Assembly (NCBI GenBank): GCA_964016985.1
Contig: OZ024825.1
Coordinates: 32,518,057-32,582,056, forward strand
DNA: 64,000 nucleotides
Direction of reading: 5' to 3'
Origin: Anodontia alba
Lineage: Eukaryota > Mollusca > Bivalvia > Lucinida > Lucinidae
Shown here: positions 24,601-37,600 of the stretch, in pieces
Layout: each line of letters opens with the position of its first letter
How positions within the stretch are numbered: the first letter of the stretch is position 1
Position numbers and translations under genes: made by a program
The notes under the pieces: model-generated
What the model saw: the letters and a program-made list of their open reading frames with translations, nothing else
Database searches by the model: none
Told to the model about the DNA's origin: nothing

Positions 24601-27600
24601 AGCTGGGTTCTTGAAATTCGATACAGTGAGTGGGAATGATGTGTACATTACCCGATTATATTTTGAGAGAATTCCATGAAAATATTGATAAAGTTACGGC
24701 CCTTTGCAGTTCTGCTCATTTTGACCTTGTCAGCAAGATTTCTCGAAAAGCACTTAAGCTAGGGTCTTGAAATATTATATGCTGATTGGGGATGATGTGG
24801 AGATTACCTGGTTTGTTTTTTAGGGAATTCCATGAAAAATTGATGTAGTTATGGCCCTTTGTAGTTCTAGGCATTTTGACTTTTTCAGCAAGATATCTCA
24901 AAAAGTATTTAAGCTAGAGCCATGATATTTGGTATACTGATTGGGATTGAGGAGGAGATCACCTGAATAAATTTTGAACCAGTTAAATGAAATGTTGGTG
25001 TTATGGCCCTTCGCAGTTTCGGGCCATTTAATGTCGTTGCTTTATTGTGTATAGCATAAGTTTAGAACCATGTATGCTTATGTTTTGAAATTTCATGTTT
25101 TGATTCCTCATGAAAAAATAGGTGATCCGTATTTTTTTCTTATCCCAATCATCTCCTATTTTAGAGTTATTTCCCTTTGATAAAATAACATTGAAATCAT
25201 ATATTTGTACTGTTGTTACCGTCATGGCTAAGCAGTGTTAGAGTCAGGCAGTTGGGGGCATAGTGTTTTACAAACAACAGCTCTAGTTATTGTTTATGTT
25301 GACCCAAATGTTTAGTTCCATTTCTGAATAAGACCTACAATCATCAAACTTTGCATACACTTTTGCTCTGACAAGAACAAAACAGTATCATTTTGTAACC
25401 ATGACATATATTTTACAGTCTGATGACTTTTAAAGTCAGTTTTTACTTCAGCCTTAGTGTCTATCTCCTTTCCTGATCAACTGTGTGATCTTCAATCATT
25501 AAAGGGAAAGGCACACTAAAGTAAATTCCTGAAAATTCAAACACATTATTAGCCTGCCTCGGTGACTCAGTTGGATGCGCCGTCCGACTGGAGACCAGGA
25601 GGTCGCGGGTTCAACCCCCGCCGAGGTCGGCAACATTCTTTCGTGGAGATTGATCATGAAATATTTTCTACGGTCATTCTCTCCCTTCCGCTGATTCAAG
25701 AAGGGCAGTTGTCAGTTTCTGGCGAAAGAATGTGCACAATACTGGTTAACCGCTTAGAGGACTAAGCCTGCCCAGTTAACGTGTGGTTAGGTAAACTGAC
25801 CGCGCTCGACATGACCCCATTGGGTTGAGTGGGCCGTAAAACCTCAACACAAACAAACAATCAAATACATTATTCCATACCTTTTTCGCCTAACCTTTGC
25901 TTTTATGTTGTTGTTTCTTAAAATAGCAAAATGGCAATCAGCCAGACTGCTCATTCTGGGTCTGCTCAGTTTGAATATACTATTTTGTTAGAATGCGCAT
26001 CTGACTGGTGACCAGGTGGTCATGGGTTCGATCCCCACTCGGTCAAACAATATTCTTTTCTGGAGAGGAATCATGAAATATTTTCTACAGTCATTCTTTT
26101 GAAGAAGGGTAGTTGTCTGTTTGGGGCAAACGAATGTGCACAAGTACTGGTTAACGCTTAGAAGCCTGCCCAGAAAAGTGGTTGTGTAATCTGACCGGCT
26201 CGACAAGACCTTAGTAGTTTTTAATGGGCTATTAAACCCCAACTAAGCCAAAAGGTTTGGCGTCCAAAATGTTTGAGTTTTATCATAAATGCTGCTCACA
26301 AGACAGCATCTGCTAGTTCTTCAAAGGCCAGTATCTTTCTTCTCATTCATTTCTCATTATGTTTTCATCCAAATGCTCAGCTTAATTGACTCTTTATTTT
26401 CCAGCAGTCTCTTTATTTGATGTGTGACCCAAATGTTTTATAGACCTCCTCCGTAACATGGATGATTGCATAATTTTTATGATTATTTTTTACATTGGCC
26501 CATATTTCACTATCTAGTTACATAATCATTATTAACATTAGTCAGAGTTTAGCTGCACTTAAAGGCTAATAGGCCTCAGGGGTTATAAATATTGTAATTA
26601 GGGTGACTTTTATTTTAGGGAAGCAGGGCTTCTTAATTGTCAGAGCTCTAGCTAAGAGGAGTATTCAGCCAGATAAATATTTTTCTTATTTCTTCATACA
26701 AACATCTTGTGGGTAGTGGGTACTCATTAGAAGCTCCTGAACAAGGTTTCTCATTAGAAGCACCTAAATAAGGTTACTCATTAGAACCACCTGAATAAGG
26801 TTACTCATTAGAAGTACCTGAATAAGGTTCCTCAAATTCATATGTTGTTTGTCCTCATTAAAAGCACCATTAAGGTACTTCTAATGAGTACCCACAACGT
26901 AGGTTTTTGTTGAGAAGTCAGAAAAATGTCAGTACATTTTGGTTGTAAAAGCACCGTATCAAGAGCATTGAATTGTTGATGATTATGTTTATTGTTCCCC
27001 TTCCAGTTTTGCCTGCCAGGGAGTAATGCTGTGCTGTCACCAGAGATTCACGTTACAGTGATAGGTTATACTCCGATAAAGTCTTTCTTCTTCAATCAGG
27101 TAAGTTACGTTTTACAATAGTATTAACCTTAAAGGCTCAGTTGGATGCGCCGTCCGACTGCAGACCAGGAGGTCGCGGGTTCAACCCCCGCCGAGGTCGG
27201 CAACATTCTTTCGTGGAGATTGATCATGAAATATTTTCTATGGTCATTCTCTCCCTTCCACTGATTCAAGAAGGGCAGTTGTCAGTTTCTAGCGAAAGAA
27301 TGTGCACAATACTGGTTAACTGCTTAGAGGACTAAGCCTGCCCAGTAAACGTGTGGTTAGGTAAACTGACCACGCTCAACATGACCCCATTGGGTTGAGT
27401 GGGCCGTAAAACCTCAACACAAACAAACATAAAGCGCCAATCACAAATGCAGCAGGTGATTAATGCCATGTTGTCATCAGAGATTTATGTTACAATGATA
27501 GGTTATACACCAATAAAGTCTTTGTTTCTCAATCAGGTGAATTACGTTTTTTGTCGCACCTGGTGGCATGGTGCGACATAGGCATTCAGTTTTCTGTGCA

Positions 27601-30600
27601 TGCATCAGTCCATTTGTCAGCAATTTCGTTGACCTTTGCAATCTAATTAACTGTAGTTGGTACAACCTTCATTCCTTGCTTAGTGTTTCTTCTTGACATC
27701 CTCACTCAGCACGCACCTTGACCTGGTGACCTTAACCTATATTTTATACATATTAATGGAGTCCCAACTGCCTTGCACCCCAGCAGGTGTGACACTGCCT
27801 TCCGCAGAATTCTTGTCAATAGCTGAGTAAATTATGCTACAAAATGTTAGCAAATATCTCAAATATGGCTGGAAAATGGCAGAGCAATGAAATAATTTTA
27901 ACCCTGGTCCTGCTGAGCCTGGTTATTCCCTTCCTTGTCTCCTTGTGTTTGCTCAAACCTATCTGTGTGACTACCTGAGGACAAAATTTTTTTTTAAAAA
28001 AAGTTAGATAACTCAAATTTATTAGCCAAAATTATCTTTTTTGAGTTTTTTCCCTTGACAATTTTTATTCAGAATGACAAATTATGGCATGGAAAGAAAG
28101 GGTTCTGTTTGTTTGAACAAGCATACTGTATGTAATATAAACAATATTTTCTAGTATAATATATAATTTATTAATATTGAGAGATTGAAACCTAATCCAG
28201 GCCACAGATGAGGTTAACTTTAGTCCAATAGAGGTTTATGCAAATTAACATATTTTTAATTTTGTAAGTCAGATATTGCCCTTATTATATAGGGCTTATT
28301 AGCAAAGTGCAGTGTCTGTGGTGATAAGTCTTGCTATAGGGGCTACAAACAGGTACCCAGTTACTAAATTACTGCCCTTGGGAAGGTCTGAGACTTAGGC
28401 TGCATCAGATCCAATGAAGCCAAAGTGTGTATATAACCACTAAGTTTCGGATCTGTAACCCCCTAGCTGGGGGCCCCTTTGATAAGGGTGTGGATCATAA
28501 GAAAATGGCTAGTTAGTGCACTGTCGGGTATGTGAAGTCCACCTGGGCTGATGGTTTGTCTTTCCAAGTTGAAATTGATCCATAGCCAGCACTAGAAGTC
28601 TAATTAGCAAGCTAGGACAAGCTTGGAAGCTGTTCCCGGGTACTAGAGCTCAATTCAGACTACTCTATCACCACAATATTTTTTCTCTCTCTTTCCGTTT
28701 CAAATTAATTCATGCATTGGTAACCCTTAAAGCTTCCAAGTAGATTTGAAGCAGATGTCATTTTAATTTTTTGATAGTTCATGTGAGTTGCCTGCCCAGC
28801 AGATAATTCACATGAAACATCAAGTCTTATTTTCGCTGAAAGAATAATAATAAAAAAAAATATTTCAAAATGTTGTCTGCTCCAGTTGTGATTGGTGATT
28901 TAAGGGTTAGAGAAATAGATACTAAACGAATGACCCTTGAGAGCAATGAACACATTCAAAGCTGAAAACAGACTTAGTGTCAAGCTTACTAGGCCAGACT
29001 AGCTAGTTTCGGCCAATCAGACCTTATCGGTGACCCTTTTTTAAATTTAAAAAAAAATCACAGAATGGGCTCAAATAGGAGGTCTGAGTATATTGTTGAA
29101 ATTACAGCCTTCATGTCCAGAGTTTGATCAGGGATCAGTGTACATGTAGTTTGATCAAGATCATAAAGGGGGATGGATACACCTCAAAGTAAATTAATTC
29201 TAATGTGAAAATATTAGGCTTTATCTCATTAGGGGCGACTTTGAAAGAGTTATCATACTGAGGAGGCAACTTTCTGTCTGGAGAAGTTGTTTCCCATCTT
29301 TGGCAGCTTGGTGCCATTAATTTCATTTACCTGTCTGTATTAAAATAATTGGTAAAGTTAGAGGTCACAGTGTTCCAGATAAGGTTTTGGTGCACTGAGT
29401 ATTTTATCTCCTGTTATTAAGCTTAATGCTGAAATATACATATGCAATGCCATGCCTTCTATCATCTGAAAAAAAAAAAAAAAGAAATTTGTATGTTACA
29501 GTTTTTCTTGGTGCTTTAAAGCACCAAGAAAAACTGTAACATACAAATTTCTTTTTTTTTTTAAAGCACCAAGAAAAACTGTAACATACAAATTTCTTTT
29601 TTTTTTTTTTTTTTTTTCTCAGACGATAGAAGGCATGGCATTTCATGTGAATTGTCTGCAAACTGACAATTCATATAAAATGCCAAGCCTTTATTTTCTC
29701 TGAAAATGAAAACAAAAATCAGGCCGTTGCCTGCAACAGTTGTCATAGGATCGTGTGAAAAAGTGCTTCATAAAGAGCATGCAGAATAGATGTTGGTATC
29801 TAAATTTTTTTTATAGGTAATGAATCTTCATTTGATTGTGTTTGGGTTTAACGACACATCAACCCTTGTGGGTCATTTTGTGTTGTCTCCCAGAGAAAGG
29901 TAGAAAAGAGATAGAAGAGATAGTAGAGGAGATGAAAGAGAGGGACAGGGAAGAAAGAGGAAAAAGAATGAAAGTGGAGAAACAGAAGAAATCAAAGCAT
30001 TCCTCCTCTACCCTTACCTGCTACAAGGATAGCAGGTCTTGCCCAACTGGAAGCCAGTATCAGTTGGACGCCCCGGTGACGTAAGATACCTGACACCTTC
30101 GCCACACCCAATCACACCCCAATGAATCTTCAAAGGGCAAGCTGAATTACTCTGCCAATGATCATTTTCTTATTGACTGTACAGTTCACTGAAAATGTTT
30201 ACCTCCTAAATTTGATGTTAATGCTGAAAACCAAAATTTCATTGAGAATTATAGCCCTCATCTTCAGTTTTAATTCTGATTTTCAAAAAATCAGTGTTGA
30301 AATACCCTTAACTCCTTCTTATCTGGAGCTCTAGGTTACACTGTCAGCTGATCTAGGCGACTATTGTTAACTCTTTAAGAGTCAAGCAAAGGATTTGCAG
30401 CAGATGACATTCTCAATTTTTATATATTTTTGAGAGAAACTTTGGGGGACTTGACATTTCATGCAAATTGTCAAATAGTCGCCAAGCAGATGATTCACAT
30501 GAAATATCAAGTCTTTAGTCTGAAAAATACACAAAAAAAAAATCAGAATATAGTCTGCTGCATTTGTGATTGCTGCTTTAAGAGTTAACATGCACCAATA

Positions 30601-33600
30601 TAATAAATTATATTTACATTTTTACAGGTGCTTTTCCAAGGGGTGGTGCTAAATAAGTCTAACATAGATGGTTTTCTGCAGTCGGTAACAAAAAAACTTG
30701 AGTCGTTAGAGTGCACTTTAGCTGAGAGCTTTGGTAAACTAGTGGAAAATAGTAGTGTAAGTATTAATAAAATGGACCTAAACATAATCATACTTCTACA
30801 TAATGTGCTTTTTTTACCCAATCATATTGATAGGTTTCTATTTTCTCCAGAAAAGCATATTTTATGGGTACGGTAAATGTCTTAAAATTTCATACACCAA
30901 AGTTGCTTACTAAATGGCATATGCAAACAGTGCAGACCCAGATCAGATGACTCCTGAGGGAGCCATCTGATCAGGGTCTACACTGTTTGCATTCCACTAA
31001 GTGTTTTAAGAAACAAATGCTTAAACAACAAAATTTAGGCCAAAATAGTATGAATAAAGTGTTCAAAATTTTAGCACATTTACTGTAATCATAAGAAGTG
31101 CCTCAGTGGGGCACTTCTAATCTGCATGTAGGGCACAATAGGAATACAGTTTCACAGGTTGGCTTATTTTATTTTGGTGGCATTGGCGTCCATCTTGAGA
31201 ATGTATTTGTCACTTCTTCTTCTGCACTGAAAAGCTAATGGACTTGAAACTTGGTAGGAAGCATCAGGGTGACTTGTAGATCAAAAATAGCTAAAATCGT
31301 TCCAATTGGAAATCCAAGATGGGTGCATGAAAATCTATTTTTAGTGTCTTCTCCTGAACTGAAATGCCATTTGACTTTGAAGCTTTGTAGGAGTCATCAG
31401 GGTGACTTGTTGATCTAAAATAGCTAAAATCGTTCCAGTTGGAAACCCAAGATGGCTGCCATGGCCACCATCTTGAAAATCTATTTTTCGCTTCTTCTCC
31501 TGAACCAAAAGGCCAATTGACTCGAAACTTGGTAGGAAGCATTGGGGTGACTTGTAGATTAAAAATAATAATAATAATAAAATAAAATTGTTCCGATTGG
31601 AAATCCAAGATGGCGGCCATGGCAGCCATCTTGAAAATCTATTTTTCACTTCTGAACAGAAAGGCCAATTGACTTGAAACTTGGTAAGAATCATCGAGGT
31701 GACTTGTAGATCAAATATAGCTAATAATTTTTGATCTTGAAAATCTGTTTTGAACTTTTTCTTCTCAGTAGAAAGGCCCATTGACTCAGAATTTGATAGG
31801 AAGCATCAGGGTGATTGTAGATCAAAATTAGCTAAAATCATTTTGAGTGGAAATCCAAGACGGTCTCCCTAGCAGCCGTGTTGAAAATCTATTTTTAAGT
31901 TTTCCTCCTGAACCAAAAAGGCAATTGACTCAAAGTTCATGTAGCTAAAATCCTTCTGATTGGAAATCCAAGATGGCCGCCATCTTGAAAATAAATATTT
32001 AACTTCTTTTGAACCAAAAGGCTAGTTGACTCAAACTTGCTTTTTTTTTTCTTCTTCTTAAAATCTCATTTATTTATGTTAATTTTATTCAGTATTAAAT
32101 ATTAAAGGCTCCATATCTCTCAAAAATAGACATTTTATTGTCCAAAAAAGGTTTAATAAATTGATACATGGTATTAATACAATCATAAAAAGAGGCACCT
32201 GACAGCCTGTAAAATTTCAGTTAAGTCTCTCGTTCTTGAAATGATTTTTTGTATCGTATCTCTGAATTAATGTTACCAACATTAATTCAAATATATGACA
32301 AAAAATCATTCCATTTTTGATTCAGTTCAAAAAGAAGAGACTAACTGAAATTTTACAGGCTGTCAGATGCTGCATTTTATGATCGTATTGATACTATATA
32401 TCAATTTATTAAATCTTTCTTCGATAAAAAATGCCTATTTTTGAGGGATATGGAGCCTTTAATGCTTAGCACTCTTGGTTTTCAGCAGACAGCATTTTGA
32501 AATATTTTTCTTATTTTTACCAGAAAACAGGATTTACCAGTTTGTCTCCATCAGTTTGCATAAAATGTCGAAACCTGTTCTGAGAAAAATATCATCAGTT
32601 TGTCATCTGCTGAATTAGCCCAGAGTGTGGTAGAGGTTAAAGCCACCTATATTCAATACTGTTTGTAGTTTTGGTTTTGACTATTAAATAGGGGATGGTA
32701 AAATGAGAAATGATGATAATAGGAGATGCACTTTGTGTGTGTGGTGTGGTGTGGGGAGGGGGTGGGGTGGGGCCGGGCGGGTGGAGCTACCAAATATCTG
32801 TAGTAAAAAAAACACCAAAGCTAAATGTTTGAATACCCTCTTCTATCTTCAATCAAAAGGTTTATGCTGGTTGTTCATGCAATTTTATTACAGACATTCT
32901 TTGAGAGTCATCAAGGAGAGATACCGTGTGTTCAGTTACCCAAGGATGGTGAGGTACTCCACAACCCTGCTGTCGGCATTGTCAACATGATACGATCAGG
33001 ATACTTGGCATTACAGCTTCTTCCAGAAAACTCAAGTGCTGGTAAGGAGTCTGAAGAGAATACATGCATAATTAACAAAGTTCTGTCAGTATTCATTATT
33101 ATGTATAATTCATTAATGCTAGGATAACAAATGGGACATTTGCAATAGTGTAGAGCCAGATCAGATTCTGCAAAATGCAGTGTTTAACCCATTGTAGACT
33201 GACTAGACTCTCCCACACTATATATTGGAAGAGTTCAATTTCAATTTTAGGTAAGTCCGGCTATGAGATTTACATATTCCTGAAGAAAAATGGCCAAACA
33301 ATTTGCAAAAAGTGGAGACCCTGATCAGACACCACATTCTGAGGCATCTGATCTGGGTCTGCTCTGTTTGTCAGTTACCCTTTTATGGGTCTCCCGACTA
33401 CAATGATTTAATTAGGATCTAGAGTGTTGACCATGACAACAATTTATAATAATAGATACAATTACGTGAATTTTGATGTAATACTCTTGTAAAGAGAAAA
33501 GCAAGATTGGCAAAGAATCATATCTAAGGAATGATCTTAATGAATCATGTATTTTATACAAATTTGATCAAAATTGGACAAAAATAAAGTTAACTCTTTC

Positions 33601-34606
33601 GGCACCAAATGTCAGACTACATTTGTCGTCTCATTTTTTTTAACAAACTATCAGTTGGAAAGAAGTTCATATGTAAAGTTGAAAGACTGAATGTCAAACA
33701 GCGTAGATCTTGATGAGACGGCTCATTATGAGCCGTCTCATCTGGATCTTCGCTGTTTGCAAAAGCCTGTTATTATCGCCTGTGGCAGTGAAAAGAGTTA
33801 AGGAGTTAAAGATTCCATCTTTTGTCCGATTTTGATCAAATTTATATTTTCATCTGATTTTGATCAAATTTGCATCAAACTGCATACTTTGCTGAGATCC
33901 TTTGTTTCAGTTACATTCTTAGTCAACTTTCCTTTTCCTTTGTCAACTTTCCTTTTCCTTTGTCAACTTTCCTTTTCCTTTAGATGAGCCCCTGCAAATA
34001 GAAAATTACCTGATGACAAATTTGAGTCATTTTAGACCCAGATCTCTCCATTCTTCTGCACAATCTGATCAGGGTCTGCACTGGTCACTGATATAATGTT
34101 TGAACTTAAGAGATAATATTCGTGAACAGTTCTTAAGTGTTAGCTGCAAATGTCCAATGGTTGTTTTACTATGGTGAGTGAATTGTGGCCCATGGGCCTC
34201 TTGTTTTTTTATTACAGAAAATTTTAATTTAATGCTTAGAATGCTGGGTAAAAGTTTCAGCAGATGACATTTTGAAATATTTTTCTTATTTTTCCCAGAA
34301 AGTATGGTTTGACATTTCATGCAAACTGTCTCCTAAGGTAGGAGACAGTTTGCATGAAATATCAAATCCTGTTTTCTGGGGTAAATAAGAAAAATATAAT
34401 CAATTTGTTGTCTGCTGAATTTGCCCATAGCACTTTAAGTGTTAAAGCAAAAAATGTAGATCATGGGTCTACACTGTTTGCCAGTGTCCATACTTGGGGA
34501 AACTAAGCATAAATGGTTTAATAAATGAGGTAATAATTGTGTTCTTGCACAAACATATCTTCTGTCTTCCATCTGAGGTCCTGTTAACAAAGCTCCAGAT
34601 AAGATG

Positions 34607-34640
<34 letters not shown>

Positions 34641-37600
34641 CAACTTAAGAGTATGGATATTTTTCTTACTGCTGCATGAAATCATATGTTGTGGGTACTC
34701 GTTAGAAGCACCTGGTTGAAAACATTGGGAAGGAATATTGCTTTGGGCTTGTCCATCTGCCTGTCCACCAACCAGTCCATTCGTTCATACGTCATGCTTT
34801 TCTTGTAAGCAAAATATTTAAGGAATCACTTGAGTTAGACTTATGAAATTATTCAAGCTGTTTGGAATGAATGTGTAGATGGCCTGATTAAATTTTAGTG
34901 AACTTTGGATTACTTTTGTCAGACTTGTGCCCCTTTTCAACTTTGGCATTTTGTACCAACAAGCGTATAGTTGGGGCATAGTGTTTTACAAACATATTTC
35001 AACAAGTATGGGTATTTTTCTTATTTCTGCATAAAAACATATGTTATGGGTATTCATTAGAAGCACCTCGCCAAGGCAATTCTAATGAGTAGCCACAACA
35101 TATGTTTTTGTACAGAAATAAGAAAAATATTTTTCTTACATCCCGTCTTATCTGATGCATTTCTCTGGGCCCAGTTGTTCAAAGCATCGTTAGCTTAACG
35201 AGCTCGTTAAGGGTCATTTCGTTAACTGTTTTAGCAGATTCAATATACAATATTCTGATATTTTTTCAGCAAAAAATTTCAGCATATTTGCGTATCACTC
35301 GATGTTAATTTTAACGAATCGTTAACTAACGACGTCGTTAGCTTTGAACAACTGGGCCCTGATTTTTATCTTCAGGACTGGTGGTGATAACTGATGGCTG
35401 TATAGGAGTCCATGATGCTTCCATGTTTGAATCCATCCTCACACAGCTGAGAACAAGTACCATACACTGTACATTTCTCCGTGTTGGAGACAGCCGCTCT
35501 CCATCTGGCCATTTTGGACATATAGCTCACACCGAATTGATGCAGTTTATTGCTACAGCAACTTTTGGGTCATATTTTGACAGTTGTCCAGATGTGGTAG
35601 GTTTATGCTTCAGTTTCAAGTGGAAATACATAGCATTATAGGCATTATAGAGAGTATCAGGAAAATATCAGTACTTTCACATAGGTCTAGATAAAAGTGG
35701 GTATCAGATAAATATTTTTCTTATTTCTCCACAAAAACATATGTTGTGGGTAGTCATTAGAAGCGCCTGGCTGAGACACTTCTAATGGGTACCCATAACG
35801 TATGTTTTTGTGGAGAAGTAAGAAAAATATCAGAACTTTGGATTGAAGAAAGCATCTTATCAAGACATGCTTTTAATTGATAAAAGAGACATATCACACA
35901 CATGGAGCTGATGCAGTTTATTGCAAGAGCAACTTTTTGGTCATATTTTGGCATTTGTTGAGACATGGTAGGTTTATGTGGAAATGACATAGCTCTAGAT
36001 AAAAGGGTTTCAGGTAAATATTTTTTTTTTATTTCTCCATGAAAATATGGACACTCATTAGAAGCATCTCATGGAGATATAAGGAAAATATCAATATTTT
36101 TTGGTTGAAAAAAGTGTTTTATTTGGAGCTATGGTTATGTTTATTGAACTTCACTTCTGGATATCAGTTTAGAATTTTGATATCCCTCTGATTTTGGAAA
36201 AGAGTTCACCTAAATTACAAACAAAATGTCAAGTAAGATTTATGTTTTGTTCTGAAATGCCTTTTGAGCCATAAACTACCCAGAAGAAATAGACTAGCAT
36301 TCCAACTCTCCTATTCATTTTTTTCCCTGGAATAGTAAATTGCTGTTTTCAACTTACCAAAAGCAAAAATCAGCCTGCAGAGTCGCATAGTCTTTTGAGA
36401 GTCTCCATTTCTTGCTGAAGAGAAGACTCATATTATATAGCAAAGAGCATAGCTTTCGACCAGCCTGTGCATCTGCAGACTAAGCATGCTGTCTGGGTTT
36501 TTGCTGTCTGCATGTACCTTTAGATGAATGGATACACCTTTAAGGGAGAGCTCACTGAGACTAGATGCATTAAATTCCCTTTTCAAAGGTTTTTACTCCT
36601 AGCAGATGATTCACTTGACTTGACTTCAGATTTTTAACGCTACCAGGCAACTGAGTCACACAGAGGCAGTGCCGCAGATGATTCACATGAAATGTCAAGT
36701 CTTATTATCTCAGATAAAATGTATTTTATAAAGTGTGATCTGCTGTAGTTGTGATTAGCCCTTTAAGGGCTAAGAATAGCATGTTTTAAGAAGGGAAGAA
36801 AATGTGTTTTGCTAAGGTGGTCTCCCTTTGAAAAGAGATAAAAACTTCTGGTTAGAGCACTCTTTTCTGGATACATCCACCAACCTTAAGGGGAATGGAT
36901 ACAAATGAAGGATTTGCTACCATATTTCAAAGGGAGACTGCTTTTGCAGACAGGAATTTGCTTAGCATGCTGGGTAAAAAAATTCAACAGATGGCATTTT
37001 GAAATATTTTTTTCTTAGAAAATAGGCTTTGACATTTCTCATCAGAAGACAATTTGCAGGAAGTGTCAGAGCCTATTTTCTGGGAAGAATAAAGAAAAAT
37101 ATCATAGATTTGTTGCCTGTTGAATTAGCCTAGGAAATGGTAAAGGTAGGTTAAATACTTTCAAAAATAGGGGTACTCTTAAAAGAAAGAACTTGCTCCA
37201 AAAGGCAGAAAACTCGTTCCATTATGAGGTGTCCCCTAATGAGAAGGAAGCTGAATGTTTCCATGTCAGATTTATTTTGCTTCAGAGTGTATCCATTTCC
37301 ATCATTCCCTTTTTCTGGTTTCAGAGTTCCAACAAGGAGAACCAACTTAATGAGTATCACAAGGCCATGTTTCTGTGGAACTTCCAGAGAGGTCTAGAAG
37401 GGTTTAGATTTGATTTAGGAGACCAAAATCTTATCACAGATACTTCCTCCCCAACACAACTGGTCCAAAAGTAAGTGACAGGTTAACCAGATTTATTTCA
37501 AGGGGACTGAATATGCTTGGCAGAAATTCTACCATTTTTTTGCTTGCCTATACCAAAGTACCGGTAGAGCTATAGCAGTCACCATGGCATTGATGTCTAT

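Noticed and set aside
25560..25632. A genuine tRNA gene
   Set aside because: The T arm is good but the D stem and anticodon arm do not pair well, and the same head is joined to a shared 220-bp body in other copies: a SINE head.
29404..29746. Lys/Phe-rich open frames on the minus strand
   Set aside because: Products of A/T runs and the palindrome; no homologue or splice context.
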